The notes beneath the pieces are model-generated. The model saw only the letters and a list, made by a program, of their open reading frames with translations. It was not told the DNA's origin and did no database searches. From Streptomyces neyagawaensis (GTDB lineage Bacteria > Actinomycetota > Actinomycetes > Streptomycetales > Streptomycetaceae), in contig NZ_JAMGBG010000032.1 in assembly GCF_023516595.1 (NCBI RefSeq), positions 62,001-126,000 on the forward strand: a stretch of DNA of 64,000 nt, written 5' to 3'. Made by a program: the position numbers and the translations under genes. Shown one piece after another: positions 48,565-56,966 of this stretch; position 1 is the stretch's first letter; the number at the start of each line of letters is the position of its first letter.

Positions 48565-51013
48565 CCGCGTCCACCTCCCCCTCCGGCACCCCCGCCAGCT
48601 CCACGTCGTACACCAGCGGGCCCTCCCCGACGTCCACCTGTCGTGCGCGGGACGTGTGCGCCGCGGAGGTCGCCGCCAGGAGGTACGTGCCGGGGCCCGG
48701 GACCGCGACGATGTACGAGCCGTCCGCCAGGGACGTCACCCGGTCCAGTCGGCGTCCGCCCCGGGTCAGCAGGGTCACGTCGGCGTCGCCCACCGGCTCA
48801 CCGTCCGCCGTGCGGATGAAGCCGTGGATCACCGAGGCGGGCCCGCCTGCCGACATAGGCGTCGGCGTCGGCGTCGGTTCGACGGCCGTCGGCTCCTCCT
48901 TCGGCTCCACCGCCAGATGCGGCAACCGCTTCTCCAGCCCCGCCGGCAGCCACCAGTTCGCCTTCCCCAGCAGATGCATCGCGGCCGGTACGAGCGCCGT
49001 CCGCAGGATGAACGCGTCCAGGGCGACGGCCGCCGCGAGGCCGATGCCGGCCATCGCGGCCTCCAGCTCGCCGCTGAGCACGAACGCGCTGAAGACGCAG
49101 ATCATGATGAGGGCCGCGCAGTTGATGACCCGGCTGGTCTCGGCGAGGCCGACCCGCACGGCGCGGGCGTTGTCCTTGGTGTGGACCCACTCCTCGTGCA
49201 TCCGGCTCACCAGGAACACCTGGTAGTCCATGGAGAGCCCGAAGAGCAGGGAGAGCATGATGACCGGCAGGAACGCGGCGATCGGGCCCTCCTTGCCGAC
49301 GCCGAGCAGTTCCGTGCCCCAGCCCCACTGGAAGATCGCCACCAGGACGCCGAAGGACGCGGCCGCCGCGACGAGGTTCATCAGCGCCGCCGTCAGCGGC
49401 ACCACCAGGGAGCGGAACGCCACCATCAGCAGCAGGAAGCCCAGCGCGATGATCGTCGCGATGAAGTAGGGCAGCCGGTCGCCCGTGACCGACGCGAAGT
49501 CCTTCGACACCGCCGTCACCCCGCCCACATGGGCCTCCGTCCCGGACGCCGGGATCACGTCGTCCCGCAGCCGGTCGATGAGCCGGTCGGTCCGCTCGTC
49601 CTGGGGCGAGGTCGTCGGGACCACCTGGATCACGGTGACACCGTTCGCGGGCGGAACGGCGGCCGCCTGGGCCACACCCGGTGTGGACTCGATGCGCGAG
49701 ACGAGACCCTTCGCGTCCGTGCCCTCCACGACCACCTGGAGGGGCCCGTTGAAGCCGGGGCCGAAGCCCTCCGCCAGGAGGTCGTAGGCCTGCCGGGTGG
49801 TCGTCGTGTCCCGGTGGTTGCCCTGGTCGGAGGTGCCGAGCCGGATCGACAGGACCGGCACCGCGAGGACCACCATCACGACGAGGGCGAGCACCGCGGT
49901 CGAACGGGGGCGCCGCTCGACGTACGCCGACCAGCGGGCGGCGAGACCACTGGTCACCTCCGGCTCGGGCCCGGCGGCCGCGAGCCGGCGCCGCTGGCGG
50001 CGGCTGAGGACGCGCGGGCCCAGCAGCCCGAGCAGGGCCGGCAGCAGGGTGATCGCCGCGAGCACGCTCAGCACCACGGTCAGCGAGGTCGCGATGACGA
50101 CGCCGTCCAGGAAGCGGAGGTTCATCACCAGCATGCCCGCGAGGGCGATGCACACGGTGCCGCCCGCGAACAGCACCGCCCGGCCGGAGGTGTTGAGGGC
50201 GGCCACGGCCGCCTCCTCCGGTTTCATGCCGCGCAGGATGCCGCGCCGGTGCCGGGTGACGATGAACAAGGCGTAGTCGATTCCGACGCCGAGCCCGATG
50301 AGCGAGCCGAGCAGCGGGGCCACGTCCGGGATGTTCGTGGTGTGGCTGAGCAGGGCCGTGGCCATCATGCCGGTGCCGACGCCCGCGATCGCCACGACGA
50401 TCGGCAGCAGCATCGCGAAGAGCGAGCCGAAGGCCAGGAAGAGGACGACGGCCGCCGCGAGGATGCCGACCGCCTCGGACGTGCCCTGGGTGGCCTCCTG
50501 CGCCCGGGCGATCGCCTGACCGCCCAGTTCCACCTGGAGTCCGTCCCGTTCGGCGTCCCGCGCGGTCTCGATGACGTCGTCGATCAGCGCCTTCGGTACG
50601 GAGTTCGCCTGCTCGGTGAAGGTCACCTGGGCGTAGGCGATCGTCCCGTCCCGGCTGACTCCCGCGCCGCCGCCCGCGGCGCCGCCCTCGCCGTAGGGGC
50701 CGGTGACCTCGCCGACGCCGTCCATGCGTCCGATCCGTTCGAGCGCGGGCTCGATCCGGGCCCGTACGGACGCGTCCCTGACCGACCCCTGGTCGACCTT
50801 CCACACCACCGTGTCGACGTCGCCCGCGCGTTCCGGGAAGGCTTTGTCCATCAGGTCGTACGCGCGCTTGGAGTCCGTGTCCGGGAGCGAGAAGACGTTC
50901 GCGTAGTCGGTGCCCGCGGCCGAGCCGGCGAAGCCGACGCCGAACACCGTCCCCACCCACAACAACAGGACCACCAGTCGGTGCCGATAGCACCACCGTG
51001 CCAGTGTCGCCAC
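48557..51013 (-). CDS. MMPL-family RND transporter with a C-terminal carboxypeptidase-regulatory-like domain
   Basis: An 818-residue RND-type exporter with two repeats of six helices. The membrane Asp motif occurs as GLGVGIDYALFIVTRHR and again as FGLSMDYQVFLVSRMHEEW, the latter being the MMPL signature. Large periplasmic loops follow helices 1 and 7. After the last helix there is a cytoplasmic Glu/Pro/Thr linker, then a domain of about 90 residues (SVIHGFIRTADGEPVGDADV, RVTSLADGSYIVAVPGPGTY) like the CarboxypepD_reg beta-sandwich. GTG at 51013 with GGAGAG upstream. Divergent from a two-component system 158 bp away, a common partnership for regulated exporters. The substrate is unknown. Confidence 0.9.
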   Translation of the reverse strand: MATLARWCYRHRLVVLLLWVGTVFGVGFAGSAAGTDYANVFSLPDTDSKRAYDLMDKAFPERAGDVDTVVWKVDQGSVRDASVRARIEPALERIGRMDGVGEVTGPYGEGGAAGGGAGVSRDGTIAYAQVTFTEQANSVPKALIDDVIETARDAERDGLQVELGGQAIARAQEATQGTSEAVGILAAAVVLFLAFGSLFAMLLPIVVAIAGVGTGMMATALLSHTTNIPDVAPLLGSLIGLGVGIDYALFIVTRHRRGILRGMKPEEAAVAALNTSGRAVLFAGGTVCIALAGMLVMNLRFLDGVVIATSLTVVLSVLAAITLLPALLGLLGPRVLSRRQRRRLAAAGPEPEVTSGLAARWSAYVERRPRSTAVLALVVMVVLAVPVLSIRLGTSDQGNHRDTTTTRQAYDLLAEGFGPGFNGPLQVVVEGTDAKGLVSRIESTPGVAQAAAVPPANGVTVIQVVPTTSPQDERTDRLIDRLRDDVIPASGTEAHVGGVTAVSKDFASVTGDRLPYFIATIIALGFLLLMVAFRSLVVPLTAALMNLVAAAASFGVLVAIFQWGWGTELLGVGKEGPIAAFLPVIMLSLLFGLSMDYQVFLVSRMHEEWVHTKDNARAVRVGLAETSRVINCAALIMICVFSAFVLSGELEAAMAGIGLAAAVALDAFILRTALVPAAMHLLGKANWWLPAGLEKRLPHLAVEPKEEPTAVEPTPTPTPMSAGGPASVIHGFIRTADGEPVGDADVTLLTRGGRRLDRVTSLADGSYIVAVPGPGTYLLAATSAAHTSRARQVDVGEGPLVYDVELAGVPEGEVDAVS

Positions 51014-51171
51014 GATTCAACTCTCCTTCAGCGGCGGTCGATGGGTCCCCCCGGTCCTTCGAACACCCTCGACGGCCGGGCCGCCCGCGCGACATGGCCC
51101 GCCCATGACTCTCAAGGAACTCCAAAGAGGAAGCCGCCCCGCTGCGCAACAACCGTGCGGATACTGAGGAC

Positions 51172-51912
51172 ATGACCCGACACGAGGGAGTCGACGAGGC
51201 CGTGGGCCACGCCGGGGCCGGGCAGCACGGGACGACGGCCACCGTGCTCGTCGTCGAGGACGAGCCGAGCATCGCGGACGTCCTCGCCATCGCCCTGCGC
51301 TACCACCGCTTCGAGGTGATGACGGCCGGCACGGTCCGCGAGGCGCTCGCGCTCGCCGAGCGCACCCGGCCCGACGCGGCCCTGCTGGACGTGATGCTCC
51401 CGGACGGCGACGGCCGGGCCCTCGGCCGTGAACTGCGCGCCCGGCGGCCGGAGCTGGCGCTGGTCTTCCTGACCGCGCGGGACTCGCCCGCCGAGATCGT
51501 GGGCGCGCTCGGCTTCGGCGACGACTACATCACCAAGCCGTTCCACATCGACGAGGTGGTCGCCCGCGTCACCGCCGTGCCGCGCCGCACCCGGCGCGCC
51601 GACGTCCTCCCCCAGCGTCCCCCGCTGCGCTACGGCGACCTGGAGCTGGACGAGACGACGTACTCGGTGCACCGGGCCGGCCGCACGGTGGAGCTGACGC
51701 CGACGGAGTACGCCCTGCTGCGGTTCCTGGTGCGCAACGGCGGGCGGATCGTGCCGAAGGAGCAACTCCTGCGCCATGTCTGGCAGTACGAGCACGCGCC
51801 GGCCGAGTCGACCGTCGTGGAGACCTACATCAGCTATCTGCGCCGCAAGCTGGACGCCCTCGGCCCGCCGCTGATCACCACCCGGCGGGGCGTCGGATAC
51901 GGACTGGCATGA
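51172..51912 (+). CDS. OmpR/PhoB-family response regulator
   Basis: 246 residues. Receiver domain: VLVVEDEPSIADVLAIALRY, phospho-acceptor Asp in AALLDVMLPDGDG, Lys in DYITKPFHIDEVV. Winged-helix DNA-binding domain: VELTPTEYALLRFLVRNGGR, ESTVVETYISYLRRKLD, TTRRGVGYGLA. It overlaps the kinase gene by ATGA. It may control the divergent MMPL exporter. Confidence 0.95.
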   Translation: MTRHEGVDEAVGHAGAGQHGTTATVLVVEDEPSIADVLAIALRYHRFEVMTAGTVREALALAERTRPDAALLDVMLPDGDGRALGRELRARRPELALVFLTARDSPAEIVGALGFGDDYITKPFHIDEVVARVTAVPRRTRRADVLPQRPPLRYGDLELDETTYSVHRAGRTVELTPTEYALLRFLVRNGGRIVPKEQLLRHVWQYEHAPAESTVVETYISYLRRKLDALGPPLITTRRGVGYGLA

Positions 51913-53411
51913 CACTCCCCCGGCGGCTCCTCGCCAGGCCCCGGCTCCCCGGCAGGTCCCGGCGGCTCCCCGGCGGACCACGGCAGGGCCGCCGCCACTA
52001 CTCCTTGCGCGCCAAGCTCACCCTCGCCAACGTGGTGCTGCTGGCCGTGGCGATCACCGCGGCGACAACGGTCAGCGCGATGGGCATGCGGCTGTACCTA
52101 CTCGACAGCGTCGACACGGAGCTGATGACGACCCGCGACTCGATCGGCCGGGCGCGGGTCAGCATGGAGCAGGTCGACGCGCTGAGCGCGCTGGTCGCCG
52201 TCAGCCGCAAGGCGTCCGCCGACCCGGCATCCGAGGACGCCGACTCCCTCGTGCAGGGCGCCGTCTTCACCGCCCTGGACGACCGGGGCGAGCCGCTGGC
52301 CGTCGCCGGTTTCGCGCCCACGGCCGGCCAGCGGGCGCTCGCCGCGGCCGTCGACGACCCGGCGGCCCTCGTCGCCGACGACGCACCCCACGATGTCCAC
52401 GTGTCCGGCGCCCCGCACCGGGTCACCGCGGCCCGCCTCGGCGACGGCACCACCGTGCTGCTCGCCACCTCCACCGAGTCGCTCCACAAGGTCATCGCCA
52501 AGGCCCTCAGGCTGGACTTCGGCGTCGGCGGCCTGCTCCTCGCGCTCCTCGCCTGTCTGACGCTGTTCAGTGTGCGCCGCCGGATGCGGCCCCTGGAGGA
52601 CATGGTCGAGACGTCGTCGGCGATCGCCGAGGGTGATCTGACCCGCCGTATCCCCTCCAGCTCCGAGGCGACGCTGGAGGTCGAGCAGCTGCGCCTCGCC
52701 CTCAACTCGATGCTCCAGCAGGTCGAGTCGGCCTACCGCACCCGTGAACGCAGCGCCGCCCAGCTGCGCCGCTTCGTCGGCGACGCCTCCCACGAGCTGC
52801 GCACCCCGCTGTCCGCGATCCGCGGCTACCTCCAGCTCTACGAGAAGGGCATGCTCACCGATCCCGCCGAACGCCGTCGCGCCTGGGACCGCATGAACGG
52901 CGAGGTCGACCGCATGGGCCACCTCGTGGACGAACTCCTCACCCTCGCCCGCCTCGACCAGCACCCCGAACTCCGGCTGCGGAACGTGGACCTGGCCTGC
53001 CTGGTCCGGGACGCCGCCGCCGATCTCCGCGCCCAGCAGCCCGAACGCCCCGTGACGGTCGCCGCGGCGGGCGCCCTCCTCGTGCACGCCGACGAGTCGG
53101 GGCTGCGGCAGATCCTGGGCAACCTGGTGAGCAACGTACGCACCCACACCCCCGCCGATGTGCCGGTCCGCCTGTGCGTGGCACGGGAGAACGGCACCGT
53201 GCGGCTGTCCGTCGCGGACGAGGGGCCGGGGCTGCCGGAGGAGGACGCGGCCAGGATCTTCGACCGCTTCTTCCGGGCGGGCGGGGGCGCCGGCAGCGGC
53301 CTGGGCATGGCCATCGTGCAGGGCGTGGCGGAGGCCCACGGCGGGGAGGTCACGGTGACCACGTCCCCGGGCGACGGCCTGGAGGTGACGGTGACCCTGC
53401 CACCGCGCTGA
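51909..53411 (+). CDS. Membrane sensor histidine kinase
   Basis: 500 residues. Helix 1 is at about residues 35-58 (LANVVLLAVAITAATTVSAM), with an extracytoplasmic sensor of about 120 residues and helix 2 near residue 205 (VGGLLLALLACLTLFSV). The HAMP domain ends in GDLTRRIP. The phospho-acceptor is in FVGDASHELRTPLSAIRGYL. The ATPase motifs are ILGNLVSN, DEGPGLPEED and GSGLGMAIVQGVAEAHGGEV. Partner of the response regulator upstream (4-bp overlap). The N-terminal 30 residues are Arg/Pro/Gly-rich. Confidence 0.95.
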   Translation: MTLPRRLLARPRLPGRSRRLPGGPRQGRRHYSLRAKLTLANVVLLAVAITAATTVSAMGMRLYLLDSVDTELMTTRDSIGRARVSMEQVDALSALVAVSRKASADPASEDADSLVQGAVFTALDDRGEPLAVAGFAPTAGQRALAAAVDDPAALVADDAPHDVHVSGAPHRVTAARLGDGTTVLLATSTESLHKVIAKALRLDFGVGGLLLALLACLTLFSVRRRMRPLEDMVETSSAIAEGDLTRRIPSSSEATLEVEQLRLALNSMLQQVESAYRTRERSAAQLRRFVGDASHELRTPLSAIRGYLQLYEKGMLTDPAERRRAWDRMNGEVDRMGHLVDELLTLARLDQHPELRLRNVDLACLVRDAAADLRAQQPERPVTVAAAGALLVHADESGLRQILGNLVSNVRTHTPADVPVRLCVARENGTVRLSVADEGPGLPEEDAARIFDRFFRAGGGAGSGLGMAIVQGVAEAHGGEVTVTTSPGDGLEVTVTLPPR

Positions 53412-53433
53412 GACGTCCGCGACCCCCGCTCGC

Positions 53434-53470
53434 CGTCAGATCCAGCCCGGCCGCCACAACCGGGACATGC
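53434..53470. repeat. Duplicated 3' end of the peptide-binding protein gene
   Basis: The sequence CCGTCAGATCCAGCCCGGCC (from 53434) nearly repeats CCGTCAGATCCAGTCCAGCC (from 53470), a 36-bp tandem duplication. On the minus strand the first copy reads RLWRPGWI-stop, against the real gene end RLWRLDWI-stop. It lies just downstream of the gene's stop and is not translated. Confidence 0.7.
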
Positions 53471-53472
53471 CG

Positions 53473-55029
53473 TCAGATCCAGTCCAGCCGCCACAGCCGG
53501 AACACCCCGGTCGCGTCGGACAGGTACTGCGCCCCGCCGACGTCCTCCGTGCTGAGCACGTACTCCTTGCGCTGCCACAGCGGGATCAGCGGGACGTCCT
53601 GCGCGACGACGTCCTGGAGGCTCTTGAAGTCGTCCACCGCCCGGCTGCGGTCCTCGTAGCGCCGGCCGTCCCGGACGAGCCGGTCGGCGGCCTCGCTGCT
53701 GTACCCGTTCTTCAGGGAGCCGTCGGTGCCCACCAGGGGCCCGCTGAAGGTGTCGGGGTCGGGGAAGTCGGCCACCCAGCCGACGCCGTACGCGTCCAGC
53801 CTGCCGTCGGCGTAACGCTGCTGGAAGTCGGCCCAGGGGTAGGCCTTCGTCGTCACGTAGAACAGCCCGGTCGCCTCCAGTTGCCGCTTCAGCTCGGCGG
53901 CCTCGGCGACCGCCGACTCCCGGCCCTCGGCGTACCCGTACGTGAAGCGCACCGGCATGCTCACGCCGGCCGCGTCGAGCAGCTTGCGGGCCCGCTGCGG
54001 ATCGGGCTTCGGGTACGCGTCGAAGAACGAGGTGGTGTGGCCCGTGACGCCGGCCGGGATCAGGGAGTACAGCGGGTCGGTGGTGCCCCGGTAGACCTGG
54101 GAGACCAGCCTCTCCCGGTTGATCACGGCGGCGAGCGCCTGCCGCACCCGGCGGTCGTGGAGGGGCGAGTTCTCCCGGACGTTGAGGACCAGGTCGCGGG
54201 TCTCGGTGCTGTCGGACTCCGTGACCCGCTGGTCGGGGTCGCTGGGCGACAGTTCCGCGAGCACGGCGGGCGGCAGGGTGCGCGCGGCGACGTCGACACG
54301 GCGTGCCCGCCACGCCTTCTCCAGCGCCGCCGAGTCCTTGTAGTAGCGCATGAGGACGCGTCTGCCGGTGTGCTGGACGGCTCCCTGGTAGCTCTCGTTG
54401 GGGGTGAGGCGGGCCTGCCGGTCCTTCGTGTACGACGTCAGGACGTACGGTCCGGTGCCGTCGGCGCCGCCGTCGGTGCGCAGCCGGTTCGCCGGGTACC
54501 GGGTGCGGTCGACGATCGACCCGGCGCCGGTCGCGATCTTGTACGGGAAGGTGGCGTCCGGCGCGGTGAGGCGGAAGCTGACGGTCGGTCCGTCCACGCT
54601 CACCGACTGGAGGGTGTCGAGGAGCGAGGCGGGACCCACGTCGGAGTTGATCCGCTTGACCCGGTCGAAGGAGTACTTCACGTCGGCCGCGGTCACCTCG
54701 CGTCCGCTGGGGAACCTCAGTCCCTGGCGCAGGCTGCAGCGGTAGACGGTGAGCGCGTTGCCGGCGAACGCGCAGTCGCCGGCCGCGTCGGGGACGGGGC
54801 TCGCGCCGCCGGGCTCGAAGGTCAGCAGCGACTGGAAGACGTTGTTGAACAGGGCCCAGGATCCGGCGTCGTACGCGCCGGCCGGGTCGAGGGACGTCAC
54901 CGAGTCGGTCGTCCCGACGGTGATCGTCCTGCCCGCGTCCTGCTGGGCGGGCAACAGCTGCCAGCCGCCGATCGCCGCGATCGCCAGCACCAGCAGCGAC
55001 GCGAGAACCCGCATGCGAACCGACCGCAT
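53473..55029 (-). CDS. Oligopeptide/solute-binding protein (SBP_bac_5)
   Basis: 518 residues of the DppA/OppA family. An N-terminal hydrophobic signal (MRVLASLLVLAIAAIGGWQL) lacks a lipobox Cys, so the protein is secreted or anchored by its uncleaved segment. Family blocks: TDSVTSLDPAGAYDAGSWAL, LRQGLRFPSGREVTAADVKY, FDRVKRINSD, GTGPYVLTSYTKDRQARL, DRRVRQALAAVINRERLVSQ, YGVGWVADFPDPDTFSGPLV. ATG at 55029 with GGGAGG 8 nt upstream. No permease genes are adjacent, so it is an orphan binding protein. Confidence 0.9.
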   Translation of the reverse strand: MRSVRMRVLASLLVLAIAAIGGWQLLPAQQDAGRTITVGTTDSVTSLDPAGAYDAGSWALFNNVFQSLLTFEPGGASPVPDAAGDCAFAGNALTVYRCSLRQGLRFPSGREVTAADVKYSFDRVKRINSDVGPASLLDTLQSVSVDGPTVSFRLTAPDATFPYKIATGAGSIVDRTRYPANRLRTDGGADGTGPYVLTSYTKDRQARLTPNESYQGAVQHTGRRVLMRYYKDSAALEKAWRARRVDVAARTLPPAVLAELSPSDPDQRVTESDSTETRDLVLNVRENSPLHDRRVRQALAAVINRERLVSQVYRGTTDPLYSLIPAGVTGHTTSFFDAYPKPDPQRARKLLDAAGVSMPVRFTYGYAEGRESAVAEAAELKRQLEATGLFYVTTKAYPWADFQQRYADGRLDAYGVGWVADFPDPDTFSGPLVGTDGSLKNGYSSEAADRLVRDGRRYEDRSRAVDDFKSLQDVVAQDVPLIPLWQRKEYVLSTEDVGGAQYLSDATGVFRLWRLDWI

Positions 55030-55206
55030 CGGCGCCCCTCCCATGACTCCACCCGGCCCACGACGCTCAGTGGCCACGCGGGGCGCCGATCACCTAACCA
55101 CACGCGTTCATACGCACGGAAGAGGGGTTTTGTTGAGTTGAGGAAGAACTCGGTAAGCGTGAGGAGCGCGCGAACTACGCGCTCCCGACGAGATCCTGAC
55201 GAACCT

Positions 55207-56586
55207 TCACGCCTGCTTCGACGCCAGCTCCACGACCGTGATGTCCGACGGCGCCCCCACCCGCACCGGAGGCCCCCACGCGCCCGCGCCGCGGCTGACG
55301 TACAACTGGGTGTCGCCGTAGCGCTCCAGGCCCGCGAGGGTGGGGTTGGCGGCCTCGGCGACGTAGTTCATGGGCCACAGCTGGCCGCCGTGGGTGTGCC
55401 CGGAGAGCTGGAGGTCGACGCCGTGGTCGACGGCGTCATGGATCTGGACGGGCTGGTGGGCGAGGAGCACGACGGCCCGCGAGGTGTCCCGGTCACCGAG
55501 CGCCCTGGCGAAGTCGGGGCCCTGCCCGTCGTCCTCCCCGGCGATGTCGTTCACGCCGGCGAGGTCGAGGTACGGCAGCTCCCGGCGGTCGTTCTCCAGC
55601 GGGGTCATCCCCAGGCGCCGCACCTCCTCCACCCACTGCTCGGCGCCGGAGAAGTACTCGTGGTTGCCGGTGACGAAGTACGTGCCGTGCCGCGCCTCGA
55701 GACCCGCGAGCGGCGCCGCCGCCGGGCCCAGGTCCTTCACGCTGCCGTCGACCAGGTCGCCGACCACCGCGATCAGATCGGGCTGGGTCGCGTTGATGGT
55801 GTCGACGACCTTCCGCGCGAAACCCCGGCCCAGCATCGGCCCGAGGTGGATGTCGCTGACCACGGCGATCCGGAAACCGTGCGCCGCGCGCGGCAGCTTC
55901 GCCAGCGGCACGGTGACCCGCTCGACGCGGGGGCCGCGTACGACGCCGTACGTGCCGTAGCCGACCGTCCCGACAGCGGTCGCGGCGACGGCCCCACCGA
56001 CCACACGGGAGACGAAGAGACGCCGGGAGACACCCGAGGGGGACGCCCCGGCGGGCTGGAGGGGGGAGCCGGCGTCGGGTGCGGTGCCGTCCGTGGAGGC
56101 CGGGTCGGTGGTCGTGGTCGCGTCGGTCACCGTGGTGCCGGCGGTCGCGGTGCCGTCGGCCGGGGCCGGGTCGGTGGACTCGGCGGCAGCCGTGGGCTTC
56201 GCGCCCGCCGGTACCGGCTCCGGTTCGCGCACCGCCGGTTCGAGGCGCTCGGCCGGGGCCGGGGCGCGCCGCGCCAACAGACGGTTCAGCAGGGGGCGTA
56301 CGACCTCCCCCGCCAGGAGGGCCAGCAGCAGGTACAGCGAGAGGGCGAGCCACAGGAAGCCCGGCCAGCCCAGCGTCTGCTGGAGCCAGAAGGGGGCGCC
56401 GCCGCGCTCGGCGCCGAAGGCCGCGAACAGCAGCACCGGCCCGGCGATGAACACACCGGCACCCACGCGTCTGGCCAGGCCCGGCCCCCGAGTCGTGTCC
56501 CGCACCAGCCGACGCCAGGCGTACCAGTGCAGGACACCGAAGGCGGCCAGCACCAGCAGCGCCACGACAACGAAGACGATCACCAT
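55207..56586 (-). CDS. Membrane-bound metallophosphoesterase (YaeI-like)
   Basis: 459 residues. Three or four N-terminal helices (FVVVALLVLAAFGVLHWYAW, GAGVFIAGPVLLFAAFG, FLWLALSLYLLLALLAGEVV) are followed by a Thr/Ala/Pro linker. A twin-Arg-like segment (SRRLFVSRVVGGAVAATAV) comes next, then the calcineurin-like phosphoesterase domain with its metal motifs: VVSDIHLGP, VVGDLVDG, GNHEY, LLAHQP, LSGHTHGGQ. ATG at 56586 or the GTG immediately before it. It follows the SCO4848-type gene by 16 bp and is co-transcribed with it. The substrate is unknown; some relatives are UDP-diacylglucosamine or nucleotide phosphatases. Confidence 0.92.
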   Translation of the reverse strand: MVIVFVVVALLVLAAFGVLHWYAWRRLVRDTTRGPGLARRVGAGVFIAGPVLLFAAFGAERGGAPFWLQQTLGWPGFLWLALSLYLLLALLAGEVVRPLLNRLLARRAPAPAERLEPAVREPEPVPAGAKPTAAAESTDPAPADGTATAGTTVTDATTTTDPASTDGTAPDAGSPLQPAGASPSGVSRRLFVSRVVGGAVAATAVGTVGYGTYGVVRGPRVERVTVPLAKLPRAAHGFRIAVVSDIHLGPMLGRGFARKVVDTINATQPDLIAVVGDLVDGSVKDLGPAAAPLAGLEARHGTYFVTGNHEYFSGAEQWVEEVRRLGMTPLENDRRELPYLDLAGVNDIAGEDDGQGPDFARALGDRDTSRAVVLLAHQPVQIHDAVDHGVDLQLSGHTHGGQLWPMNYVAEAANPTLAGLERYGDTQLYVSRGAGAWGPPVRVGAPSDITVVELASKQA

Positions 56587-56602
56587 CACGTCGTGCTCCC
56601 CG

Positions 56603-56845
56603 TCACGTCGTCCGACGAAGTGCGCGCAGACCGCGCAACCCGATGACACCGATGGCCGTCCCAAGGACAAAGGAGACGACGGCGAGCGTCAGATGCACCC
56701 AGAAGTACGCGGTCGGATCGCCCGCGTCGTCGAACGCGAGGCCGCTGCCGTCCTTCCAGAGATTCCGGATGAAAGTGACCCAGATGACCCAGCTCCACAC
56801 CCCGAAGGCGAGCAGGAACCAGGAGAGGGGGCGGCTGAGCTTCAT
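56603..56845 (-). CDS. SCO4848-family membrane protein
   Basis: 80 residues, two helices (FLLAFGVWSWVIWVTFIRNL and FWVHLTLAVVSFVLGTAIGV) with the loop FDDAGDPTAY, matching the small family named after S. coelicolor SCO4848. ATG at 56845. It is divergent from the D,D-carboxypeptidase gene, the same arrangement as SCO4848/SCO4847 in S. coelicolor (from memory). Function unknown. Confidence 0.92.
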   Translation of the reverse strand: MKLSRPLSWFLLAFGVWSWVIWVTFIRNLWKDGSGLAFDDAGDPTAYFWVHLTLAVVSFVLGTAIGVIGLRGLRALRRTT

Positions 56846-56966
56846 GGGTTCAGTATCACCGCCGGCCGCCGGGGCTTCGCGCCGGGGTGCGAGCGGGGGC
56901 GTGGGCGGCGCGGTGGCCGAGAACCGCGGTGGGATTCACCGGGCGGAGCCATGTACTTTCTCGATC

